NCBI RefSeq assembly: GCF_000718085.1
Contig: NZ_JOEC01000001.1
Location: 62,001 to 126,000, forward strand
Source: Mycetocola saprophilus
Lineage (GTDB): Bacteria; Actinomycetota; Actinomycetes; Actinomycetales; Microbacteriaceae
Direction: 5' to 3'
DNA length: 64,000 nt
The position numbers were made by a program, and so were the translations under genes. Positions 39,435-47,703 of the stretch are shown piece by piece. Position 1 is the stretch's first letter. Each line of letters opens with the position of its first letter. The notes under the pieces were generated by a model, which made no database searches, was not told the DNA's origin, and was given only the letters and a program-made list of their open reading frames with translations.

Positions 39435-39920
39435 ATGACCGGCCACACGCAGTCCCCAGATCCCACACTCGACCCCGAGCTGTGCCCCGTGCATCGCAGC
39501 CTGGAAATCGTCGGGGATCGCTGGACCATGCTGATCCTGCGCCGCGCCCTGCTGCGCGGGACCACCCGGTTTGCGGACTTCCGCGACGGTCTCCATATTG
39601 CCCCGAACATTCTCACCGACCGTCTCGGCAAGCTCGTAGATGAGGGCATCATGGAGCGCCACGGCTACCGGGAACCGGGCTCGCGCGAGCGCTTCGAGTA
39701 CGTGCTGACCGAGGCCGGACGCGAGTTCAATATGCTGGTGAGCGCGCTCGCCGGTTGGGGTGCCAAAAATCGACCCCTGGAAAACAGTCGCCGGGTGGAT
39801 GCCTATACCCTGGACGATCAGCGGCCGGTGGAGCTGGCCTACGTGACCCCGGAGGGGGAGCGGGTGGATCCGCAGCGCGTTTCCACTCGCCGCCGCGATC
39901 TGGGAGATAACCCTCGGTAG
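39435..39920 (+). CDS. HxlR family transcriptional regulator
   Basis: A 161-residue winged-helix protein. The HxlR core has CPVHRSLEIVGDRWTMLILR, FADFRDGLHIAPNILTDRL (recognition helix) and YVLTEAGREF. The cysteine in ELCPVHRS is the conserved N-terminal HxlR cysteine and may sense oxidation or electrophiles. I chose ATG 39435; GTG 39417 would place the start inside the operator repeat. Divergent from the MFS gene, which it probably controls. Confidence 0.9.
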   Translation: MTGHTQSPDPTLDPELCPVHRSLEIVGDRWTMLILRRALLRGTTRFADFRDGLHIAPNILTDRLGKLVDEGIMERHGYREPGSRERFEYVLTEAGREFNMLVSALAGWGAKNRPLENSRRVDAYTLDDQRPVELAYVTPEGERVDPQRVSTRRRDLGDNPR

Positions 39921-40046
39921 CCGTTGAATCACGCAGGTTCCCGTTGATGAATACCGAGTTGCGGGGAAATGCGATCGGCGAATCGTCCAGGTAACGCATT
40001 GGAACGGGCATGTTTTTTGCCCGCGCTGCGCCCTAATCTCCTGGGT

Positions 40047-43000
40047 ATGAGCCACACAAACCCACGCTTTCCCCTCCCCGAAATCCCCTCCGACCAGCGC
40101 AGTGCCGCGGTTGCCGGATGGAGCGAGCCGGTGGAGCTGCCCACGTACCTGCCCGGAACCCCCGAACGCCTGCCCGCGTTCCTGGAGAATCGTGTCTACC
40201 AGGGATCCTCGGGGCGGGTGTATCCGCTGCCCTTCATCGAATCGGTCAGCCACGAGGCCACCACCGAAACCTGGCAGGCACTGCACCTGGAAAACCGCTA
40301 TCTGCGCCTGGTGATTCTGCCCGAGCTCGGCGGCCGCGTCCACATCGCCGTGGACAAGCTCACCGGCAAGGACCTGTTCTACCGCAACGACGCGATCAAG
40401 CCCGCCCTGGTGGGCCTGGCCGGCCCCTGGATTTCCGGCGGCATCGAGTTCAACTGGCCTCAGCATCACCGCCCCGGTACCTTCCTGCCGATGGACTGGA
40501 GCATCGAACACGAGGAGGACGGGTCGATTACCGTCTGGTGCTCGGACCACGATCCCTTCGCCCGAATGAAGGGCATGCACGGCATCCGGCTGCGCCCGGA
40601 CAGCGCGGTCATCGAGGCGCGCGTGCGCGTCTTCAACCGCACCGACACCACCCAGACCTTCCTCTGGTGGGCAAACGTCGCGGTGCGGGTGCACGATGAG
40701 TATCAGTCCTTCTTCCCCGCCGACGCCCACGTGGTTGCCGACCACGCCAAGCGCGCCGCCACCGCGTTCCCCGCCGCCGACGAGCCCTACTACGGCATCG
40801 ACTACGCGGCCCGGGCGCGGGTCGGGGATCCCGAGTTCATCGCCGAGGACGCCGACCGCATCGACTGGTATCGCAACATCCCGGTACCCACCTCCTACAT
40901 GTGTGTGGCCAGCGGGGACGACTTCTTCGGGGGCTATGACCACCACACCGGCCTCGGCTTCGCCCACATCGCCGATCACCACGTGTCGCCGGGTAAGAAG
41001 CAGTGGACCTGGGGAACGGCACCGTTTGGTCGCGCCTGGGATGCCAACCTCAGCGACGACTCCGAGCCCTATGTGGAGCTGATGGCCGGGGTCTACACCG
41101 ACAACCAGCCCGACTTCACGTTCCTCACCCCGGGGGAGACCAAGACCTTCAGCCAGTTCTGGTTCCCGTACCACGGCATCGGACCGCTGACCCAGGCGAA
41201 CACCGAGGCGGCGATCCGGCTGAGCATCGAGGGGGAGGGAGCCGAGCGCAACGCCGTCATCGGTGTCGCCAGCACCGGCGTGCGTGAGCGCGTTCGCATT
41301 GCCCTGGTGGACGTCGAAGGCACCGAGGTGTGGTCCACCGAGACCGCGCTGAAGCCCGGACACCCGCTGCTGACCCGGGTGTCGGTCGCCGTCGAGGGTG
41401 ACCTGCGCCTGATCCTGACCGATGCCGCTGCCGACGCCTCCGCCGACGGGGCGATCATCCTCGAGGCCTCGACCGAGTACCGTGATGCCTCCGCCGACGG
41501 TTTCGACACCGCGACCGAGCCGCCCGCGCCTGCGGACATCGACTCGGTGGATGAGCTGTATGTGACCGGCGTGCACCTGGTCCAGAACCGGCACGCCACC
41601 CGCTCACCCGAGCCCTACTTCCAGGAGGTGCTGCGCCGCGATCCGCTGGATGCTCGCAGCAACGTCGCGCTGGCAAGCCTCCGGCTGACCACTGGCCGCC
41701 TGGCCGAGGCCGAGGAATACCTGCGTACCGCGATCACCCGCCAGACCCGGCGGAACCTCAACCCGATCGACGGCGAGGCACTGTATCTGCTGGGCGTGGT
41801 CCTGGTTGCCCAGGGCCGCGATACCGACGCCGAGGAGGCGTTCGGCAAGGCGGCCTGGAACTTTGCCTGGCGCAGCGCCTCCCACCTGCAGCGCGCACGC
41901 ATTGCCGCGCGGGCCGCGCGCTGGAGCGATGTGCGCGAACACGCAGAGATTGCCGCGCGCTTTGACGCCGACAATCTGCAGGCCTTCGCCCTCCGGGTGC
42001 TGGCGCTGCGGGCCCTCGGCGAGGATCGGCAGGCCGCCGCGGTCCTGGCCGAGGCGCGGACGTTGGATCCGCTGGATGCCTGGCTGCGGGACCTGGAGGA
42101 GAACGAATCGCGGTCGCCCGGGGATGCCGTCACCGGCCTCGCCGCGACCTCCGACCCGAGTATCGCCGGCGGCTTTGCCGCTCTCACTGAGTCGTCCGGC
42201 CCGAGCGACGCGGGCATTCTCCGCGACGTGGCCGGCGAATATGCGGCGCTCGGTCTCACCGAGGATGCCCTGCGGGTGTTTGCGGCCGCGCAGACCGCCG
42301 CCCGGGTCCGCCCGGTCGAGGGGGCCGGAGACCCCGCCGTGCTGATCGCCTACTATCGCGCCGAGCTGCTGGAATCGCTGGGCCGTTCCGAGGAGGCCGC
42401 CGCGGCGCTCGCCGATGCACGCACGCTCTCGGCGGATCGCTGCTTTGCCGCGTCCCTCGCCGATGCTCAGCTGCTGGAGCGCCGCATCGCCGCCACCGAT
42501 GACGCCCGCGCCCACACCCTGCTCGCGCACTGGCTCTACTTCCACCGTCGCTACGCCGAGGGCATCACCGAGCTGGAGCATGCCGAGCGTATCCAGCCTG
42601 GGGATCCGGTCGTGCTGCGCGGGCTGGGACTCGCGGCCCACAACGTGCAGGGCGATCCCGCCCGTGCGGTCGAGTATTACGCTCGGGCGGTGGCCGCGGA
42701 TCCCGCCGATCCCAAGCTGCGTTTCGAGGCCGATCAGCTCGCCCGTCGGGTGGGAACCCCCACCGCCGCGCGCCTGGACGCGCTGGCCGCGGCGGGGGAG
42801 GCCGCCCGCGACCGCGACGACCTGGCCCTCGCCTACGCCGAACTCCTGGTGTTGGAGGACCGGATCGACGAGGCCGTCGCCCTGCTATCCACCCGCCAGT
42901 TCAGCCCGTGGGAGGGCGGCGAGGGCGAGACGATCCGGGTCTGGTCGCTGGCTCAGCGCGCGGTGGCCGCCCGGGCGCTCGCCGCGGGCGACCCCGAAAC

Positions 43001-43541
43001 CGCGCTGGCCGCACTGCGCAGCGTGGTGACGGTGCCGGGGAACCTCGGGGAGGCCCCGCATCCGCTGGCCAACCGGTCGGACCTGTACCTGGCGCTCGGG
43101 GATGCGCTCGCCGTCGCTGGGCAGGATTCCGCGGCCGCCGAGGCCTGGACAACCGCCGCCCACAGCGCCGGGGACTTCACCACGATGCTTGAGGTGCCGC
43201 ACTCGCCGATGACGTACTACTCGATCCGCGCCGCTCGCCGCCTGGGCGAGGATGCGCTGGCCGAGCGGCTGACCCGGGAACTCGGCGAGTATGTGGCCGA
43301 TACCCGGACCAGGGTCGCGAAGATCGACTACTTCGCGACCTCGCTGCCCTCGATGCTGATCTTCCACGAGGACGTTCAGCAGACACAGGACAACCTCCTG
43401 GACGTGATGGAGGCCCAGCTTGCGCTTCTCGCCGGAGACGTCGCTCGCGCGGCCGACCTGCTCGCCACTCGCGCGGCCGAGGACCCGGCCAACCCGCTGG
43501 TGCGGGCGCTGCATGCCGACCTGGAAACGGTGAGTGCCTAG
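40047..43541 (+). CDS. DUF5107 domain protein with C-terminal TPR repeats
   Basis: A 1164-residue cytoplasmic protein with no signal peptide. Residues about 30-400 form a DUF5107 domain, related to the mutarotase-like sugar-binding beta-sandwich (RLVILPELGGRVHIAVDK, GIEFNWPQHHRPGTFLPMDW, FWFPYHGIG); it has many Trp, His and Asp residues typical of a carbohydrate site. Residues about 500-1160 are helical repeats of TPR type (e.g. ARSNVALASLRLTTGRLAEA, PVVLRGLGLAAHNVQGDPARA). ATG 40047 is chosen; the frame extends to 39969 without family features. It lies beside an alpha-galactoside locus but points toward the AraC gene and has its own start. Enzyme activity on a glycan is possible but unproven. 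Confidence 0.82.
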   Translation: MSHTNPRFPLPEIPSDQRSAAVAGWSEPVELPTYLPGTPERLPAFLENRVYQGSSGRVYPLPFIESVSHEATTETWQALHLENRYLRLVILPELGGRVHIAVDKLTGKDLFYRNDAIKPALVGLAGPWISGGIEFNWPQHHRPGTFLPMDWSIEHEEDGSITVWCSDHDPFARMKGMHGIRLRPDSAVIEARVRVFNRTDTTQTFLWWANVAVRVHDEYQSFFPADAHVVADHAKRAATAFPAADEPYYGIDYAARARVGDPEFIAEDADRIDWYRNIPVPTSYMCVASGDDFFGGYDHHTGLGFAHIADHHVSPGKKQWTWGTAPFGRAWDANLSDDSEPYVELMAGVYTDNQPDFTFLTPGETKTFSQFWFPYHGIGPLTQANTEAAIRLSIEGEGAERNAVIGVASTGVRERVRIALVDVEGTEVWSTETALKPGHPLLTRVSVAVEGDLRLILTDAAADASADGAIILEASTEYRDASADGFDTATEPPAPADIDSVDELYVTGVHLVQNRHATRSPEPYFQEVLRRDPLDARSNVALASLRLTTGRLAEAEEYLRTAITRQTRRNLNPIDGEALYLLGVVLVAQGRDTDAEEAFGKAAWNFAWRSASHLQRARIAARAARWSDVREHAEIAARFDADNLQAFALRVLALRALGEDRQAAAVLAEARTLDPLDAWLRDLEENESRSPGDAVTGLAATSDPSIAGGFAALTESSGPSDAGILRDVAGEYAALGLTEDALRVFAAAQTAARVRPVEGAGDPAVLIAYYRAELLESLGRSEEAAAALADARTLSADRCFAASLADAQLLERRIAATDDARAHTLLAHWLYFHRRYAEGITELEHAERIQPGDPVVLRGLGLAAHNVQGDPARAVEYYARAVAADPADPKLRFEADQLARRVGTPTAARLDALAAAGEAARDRDDLALAYAELLVLEDRIDEAVALLSTRQFSPWEGGEGETIRVWSLAQRAVAARALAAGDPETALAALRSVVTVPGNLGEAPHPLANRSDLYLALGDALAVAGQDSAAAEAWTTAAHSAGDFTTMLEVPHSPMTYYSIRAARRLGEDALAERLTRELGEYVADTRTRVAKIDYFATSLPSMLIFHEDVQQTQDNLLDVMEAQLALLAGDVARAADLLATRAAEDPANPLVRALHADLETVSA

Positions 43542-43575
43542 CGCCCGCTAATCGAACCGCCCGCGAATACCGCGC

Positions 43576-44478
43576 TCAGCCCTTGTGCTGGTCGCGGTAT
43601 TCGCGCGGGGTGGCGCCGTGGAGCTTTTTGAACTGCCGGGTGAAGTACAGGGCGTCGGGATAGCCCACCTCGGCGGCGATCGCCGCGACCGTTGATCCCG
43701 TGGTGTCCAGCAGTTCGCGGGCGCGGCCCATCCGCAGCATCGTTTGATACTGGAGCACCGGATACCCCATCTGCTTGCGAAACAGTGCGCTGAAGTGCGA
43801 GGCGCTGAGCGAGGCCATCGCCGCCAGATCGGGCACGCTGATCCGGTCGGCCATATGGGCGCGCAGGTAGTCCACCGCGTGTTCGATCACGTCCTCGCGC
43901 TGGCCCGACTGCGCCCGCTCGGTGGCCAGCAGCGTCAGCGCATGCCAGGCCGCCCCCGATGCGGCGAGCAGGCTCGTGGTGGTGGAGTCACGTTCCATCC
44001 AGGCCAGAACCTCGGCCATCAGCGAGACGATCGGGTACAGATCCCGCGGATAACGCACCGGGGTTGCCGGGGTGATATCCGCGACACGCAGAAACGATGC
44101 CACCTGGGGACCGGCCACATGGAACCACCACAGGGTCCACGGATTCTCCTCATTGGACCCGTAGGAGTGCGGCAGACCCGGCGGCAGGATGACCACCTGC
44201 CCACGCTCCACCTCGAATCGTCCAGCCTCGGTTTCGCACCAGCCGGCCCCCTCCACACACGCCAAAACCACGGCCTGGGGGATCGGGGAGATGCGCCGTC
44301 TGCCGTGGGATTGAGCCTTGGGGAAGTATCCGCAGTCGGTTACCACAAGCCCCAGTGTCCCCTCCTGCTGGAGAAATTCGCGCGCCCGGGGGCGGGGGAG
44401 GACCAGCATGCGCTGTCCGGGAAAACCATCGGGAATGAGCATGCCAGAATTCTTGCGCAGGATCATCGAAATGTCCAT
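43576..44478 (-). CDS. AraC family regulator of the alpha-galactoside locus
   Basis: A 300-residue protein with an N-terminal cupin sensing domain (GWCETEAGRFEVERGQVVIL, PPGLPHSYG) and two C-terminal helix-turn-helix motifs (VPDLAAMASLSASHFSALFR and AIAAEVGYPDALYFTRQFKK). Divergently placed before the binding protein/permease/alpha-galactosidase operon, like MsmR or RafR of other bacteria, so it is probably the activator responding to an alpha-galactoside. ATG 44478 is used; ATG 44466 is possible. Confidence 0.9.
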   Translation of the reverse strand: MDISMILRKNSGMLIPDGFPGQRMLVLPRPRAREFLQQEGTLGLVVTDCGYFPKAQSHGRRRISPIPQAVVLACVEGAGWCETEAGRFEVERGQVVILPPGLPHSYGSNEENPWTLWWFHVAGPQVASFLRVADITPATPVRYPRDLYPIVSLMAEVLAWMERDSTTTSLLAASGAAWHALTLLATERAQSGQREDVIEHAVDYLRAHMADRISVPDLAAMASLSASHFSALFRKQMGYPVLQYQTMLRMGRARELLDTTGSTVAAIAAEVGYPDALYFTRQFKKLHGATPREYRDQHKG

Positions 44479-44582
44479 ATTGTTCGCGGCTTCCTTCTAC
44501 GCCGTGCGGGTCTGCCCGCTTAAATTGGATACATTCGGTCGTGGAATCAGTCGCCTGAGCACACACCGATTGTGAAATTCCC

Positions 44583-44594
44583 CCAATGAATTGG
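44583..44594. promoter_or_regulatory. Short palindrome at the start of the sugar-transport operon
   Basis: CCAATGAATTGG (arms CCAAT/ATTGG) overlaps the GGAG ribosome binding site of the binding-protein gene. It could be an operator or a small translational hairpin. Confidence 0.3.
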
Positions 44595-44602
44595 AGTCAA
44601 AG

Positions 44603-45892
44603 ATGACCCGTAAGCACACCCGATGGCTGGGTGCCGTAGGAAGCACCATCCTGGCCACCGCGCTGCTGGCAGGCTGTGTGTCCACCGGCGGCGAGGCACA
44701 GGGCCCGAAGGAGGGCCCCGATTCCGAGGGACCGCTGATCCTGCAGTCCCGCTTCACCGACGCCGAAAAGGGCGGCCTGGAAGAACTGGTCAAGACCTTC
44801 AACGCCAAGGGTGAGGGCACGGTCAAGATCAACAGCATCCCGACCCAGACCTTCAACCAGCAGCTGCCCTCCTACCTGACCTCGAAGAATCCGCCGGACG
44901 TCTACACCTGGTACGCCGGTCAGGCCACCCGCGACTTCGCCGACCAGAACCTGCTGCTGGATCTGAACAGCGTCTGGGACAAGAACAAGGCCGACTTCCC
45001 CGAGAACCTCGCCTCGCTGAGTGAGGATGCCAAGGGGACCAAGGTGTTTGTGCCCACCAACAACTACTGGTGGGGCGTCTACTACTTCAAGAGCGATTTC
45101 GAAAAGCTCGGCGTGACTCCGCCCAAGACCTGGGACGAGTTCCTGGCCCTGTCGGAGAAGATCAAGGGCGAGGGCGTGACCCCGATCACCATGGGGCTCA
45201 GCGACAACACCTGGCTGGCTTCGGCCTGGTTCGACTATCTGGACCTGCGGATCAACGGTGCCGACTTCCACCAGGAGCTGCTCGCGGGCAAGAAGTCCTA
45301 TGACAGCCCCGAGGTCAAGAAGGTCTTCGAGGCGTTCGCGCAGATCCTGCCGTTTGTGAACCCCTCAACCCTGGGGACCACGCACAACCAGGCGATCAGC
45401 GACTTCTCCCAGGGCAACGCGGCCATGTACCTGCTGGGGGCCTGGGCTCAGCCGGCGATCCCCGCGGACAAGAAGGACGATCTGGCCTTCTTCCAGTTCC
45501 CGGTGATTGACCCCTCGGTGCCGATCGCAGAGGAGGCCCCGACCGACGGCTTCATCGCCAGCGTCAAGACCACCAAGCCCGAGCTGACCAAGAAGTTCCT
45601 CGACTTCATCGCCAGCGCCGAGGCGCAGACCCAGCTGGCCAAGGGCCAGGACGGGACCGCGCTGCCGGCAAACCTCAAGGCTACGGTCACCCTCGACGCC
45701 CTGGCGACCCAGGGCAAGGACATGATCCAGTCGGCCAAGTCGGTGACCCAGTTCTTCAACCGTGACGCCGGGGATGCGCAGCAGACCCCCGCCGACACCG
45801 CCCTCACCTCGTTCATCGCCAACCCCGGAAACATCGACCAGATCCTCAAGACCTGGGAAGATGCGTCCCAGAAGATCCGAGCTAATTCGTGA
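44603..45892 (+). CDS. Sugar ABC transporter substrate-binding lipoprotein
   Basis: A 429-residue binding protein of the family 1 (MsmE/RafE-like) solute-binding type. The signal peptide ends in the lipobox LLAGC with Cys25. Typical phrases are FNAKGEGTVKINSIP, WWGVYYFKSDFEKLGVTPPKTWDEF and the Trp/Tyr-rich cleft region. ATG 44603 has TTGGAG 7 bases upstream. It overlaps the first permease by four bases (GTGA). Context suggests raffinose/melibiose-type alpha-galactosides as ligands. Confidence 0.93.
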   Translation: MTRKHTRWLGAVGSTILATALLAGCVSTGGEAQGPKEGPDSEGPLILQSRFTDAEKGGLEELVKTFNAKGEGTVKINSIPTQTFNQQLPSYLTSKNPPDVYTWYAGQATRDFADQNLLLDLNSVWDKNKADFPENLASLSEDAKGTKVFVPTNNYWWGVYYFKSDFEKLGVTPPKTWDEFLALSEKIKGEGVTPITMGLSDNTWLASAWFDYLDLRINGADFHQELLAGKKSYDSPEVKKVFEAFAQILPFVNPSTLGTTHNQAISDFSQGNAAMYLLGAWAQPAIPADKKDDLAFFQFPVIDPSVPIAEEAPTDGFIASVKTTKPELTKKFLDFIASAEAQTQLAKGQDGTALPANLKATVTLDALATQGKDMIQSAKSVTQFFNRDAGDAQQTPADTALTSFIANPGNIDQILKTWEDASQKIRANS

Positions 45893-46794
45893 CAATCAGT
45901 ACTCCGGTACGCGGGCGGCGGCGGATCAAGGTTCCGCCGCCGCTCGTCTTCGTACTCGTTCTTGTTCCCTTCCTCATCGAAGCCGTCGGCGTGTTCTGGC
46001 CGGCCTTCCAGGGCATCTCGCTCTCGTTCCTGCGCTGGAACGGGATCGGCCCGGCCACCTCGGTCGGCGTCCAAAACTACACCGACCTGTTTTCGGATCC
46101 GATCTTCCTCACCGCGCTGAAAAACACCGCGATCTGGATTGTGCTCTTCGGCGGCATCTCGTTCCTTGCGGGCCTCGGCGTGGCCCTGCTCTTCCAGTCC
46201 GAGCGGCGCGGCGTGGCCATCTACCGCACCGCCCTGTTCCTCCCCATCGTCTTCTCGCTGGTGGTGACCGCGCTGATCTGGGGCGCGTTCTTCCAGCCCA
46301 ATGGTGTCCTCAATAACGTCCTCGACGCGGTGGGTCTGCACGACTGGACCCGCGTTTGGCTGGGCGACTCGGACACCGCCCTCTACGCCGTGATCGTCGC
46401 CGCGCTGTGGCGCGAAATCGGCTACGTGATGGTCCTCTTCATCGCCGGACTCAAGGCCCTGGACCCCTCGGTCCAGGAGGCCGCCCGGATGGACGGCGCC
46501 TCGGCCTGGCAGCGCTTCCGCTTCGTGACTCTGCCGCAGCTGCGCAGCGTGACGATGGTGGTGATCTCGGTCCTGCTGATCGACTCGCTACGCTCCTTCG
46601 ACATCGTCTGGGCCATGACCGGTGGCGGTCCGTATCACTCGACCGAGCTGCTTAGCACCTACATGTTCTCGACCGCGTTTAGCTCCCACGCCCTCGGCTA
46701 TGCCTCGGCGATTGCCGTGGTGATTTTTGTGCTGGCCATCGCCGTGATCATCTCCTACCTTGTCCGTGCCCTGTCCGAGGAGAAGGAATCTTGA
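45889..46794 (+). CDS. Sugar ABC transporter permease, first subunit
   Basis: A 301-residue MalF-type permease with six membrane segments. The ATPase-contact loop reads QEAARMDGASAWQRFRFVTLP (EAAxxDGAxxxxxFxxxxLP). The GTG start overlaps the upstream stop (GTGA), and its own stop overlaps the next start (TTGA). It pairs with the following permease. Confidence 0.93.
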   Translation: MTISTPVRGRRRIKVPPPLVFVLVLVPFLIEAVGVFWPAFQGISLSFLRWNGIGPATSVGVQNYTDLFSDPIFLTALKNTAIWIVLFGGISFLAGLGVALLFQSERRGVAIYRTALFLPIVFSLVVTALIWGAFFQPNGVLNNVLDAVGLHDWTRVWLGDSDTALYAVIVAALWREIGYVMVLFIAGLKALDPSVQEAARMDGASAWQRFRFVTLPQLRSVTMVVISVLLIDSLRSFDIVWAMTGGGPYHSTELLSTYMFSTAFSSHALGYASAIAVVIFVLAIAVIISYLVRALSEEKES

Positions 46795-47690
46795 CCGATA
46801 CGCTCCCGTCCCGCCGCGAAACCCTTCCGGTTCCGGCACCCCGGCCCGCGGTCCGGCGCGGCTCGCGCCGTCGCCGCGCGGCCACCGCCGGATTCCACAC
46901 CACCGGCATCCTGATCTCCGTGGCTTGGTTCCTCCCGATCCTGATCGTGCTGATCACCTCGTTCCGCACCTTCGATGACGTGGCCAAAAACGGCATCGCC
47001 AGCATCCCGCGCACCTTCACCTTCGATACGTATGCGCAGGCCTGGCAGCAGGGTGACCTGCTGCCCGCGCTGGTGAACTCGATGATCGTGACGATCCCCA
47101 CCGTGGTGCTGACCCTGCTGCTGGCCGCGGCCGCCGCCTTCGGGCTCAGCCGATTCAAGATTCCCTTCCGTCGCACGATCCTCCTGATCATGCTCGCCGG
47201 AAACCTGCTGCCGGTGCAGATGCTGCTGATTCCGGTGACCCGGATCACCCAGCAGATCGATGTCTATGACACCCTGGGCGCGCTGATTGCGGTGCAGATC
47301 GCGTTCGGTCTGGGCTTCTATACCTTTGTGCTCTACGGTTTCATGCGTTCGATTCCGCACGAGCTGCAGGAGGCCGCGACCCTCGATGGTGCCGGGGTCG
47401 GGCGCATTTTCATTCAGGTGATTCTGCCGCTCACCCGGCCCGCGCTCGCGGCGCTCGGGGCGCTCTCCTTCACCTGGATCTTCAACGACCTGCTGTGGTC
47501 GATCACCCTGCTGCAGAGCTCGGAGAAGCTGCCGATCACCGCGGCCGTGCTCTCCCTGCAGGGACAGTATGTGTCCAGCTGGTCGGTGATTGCCGCGGCC
47601 ACAGTGGTCGCCGCGATCCCCTCAACCATCGTCTTCCTTGTGTTCCAGCGCAGTTTCATCGGGGGCCTGGCCCTCGGCTCGGTCAAGTAG
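46791..47690 (+). CDS. Sugar ABC transporter permease, second subunit
   Basis: A 299-residue MalG-type permease with six spans. The contact loop is ELQEAATLDGAGVGRIFIQV. TTG start overlapping the previous stop, with AAGGAA upstream. No ATPase gene follows; such importers commonly borrow a shared MsmK/UgpC-type ATPase from elsewhere in the chromosome. Confidence 0.93.
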   Translation: MTDTLPSRRETLPVPAPRPAVRRGSRRRRAATAGFHTTGILISVAWFLPILIVLITSFRTFDDVAKNGIASIPRTFTFDTYAQAWQQGDLLPALVNSMIVTIPTVVLTLLLAAAAAFGLSRFKIPFRRTILLIMLAGNLLPVQMLLIPVTRITQQIDVYDTLGALIAVQIAFGLGFYTFVLYGFMRSIPHELQEAATLDGAGVGRIFIQVILPLTRPALAALGALSFTWIFNDLLWSITLLQSSEKLPITAAVLSLQGQYVSSWSVIAAATVVAAIPSTIVFLVFQRSFIGGLALGSVK

Positions 47691-47703
47691 TAAAGAGGTT
47701 TTC

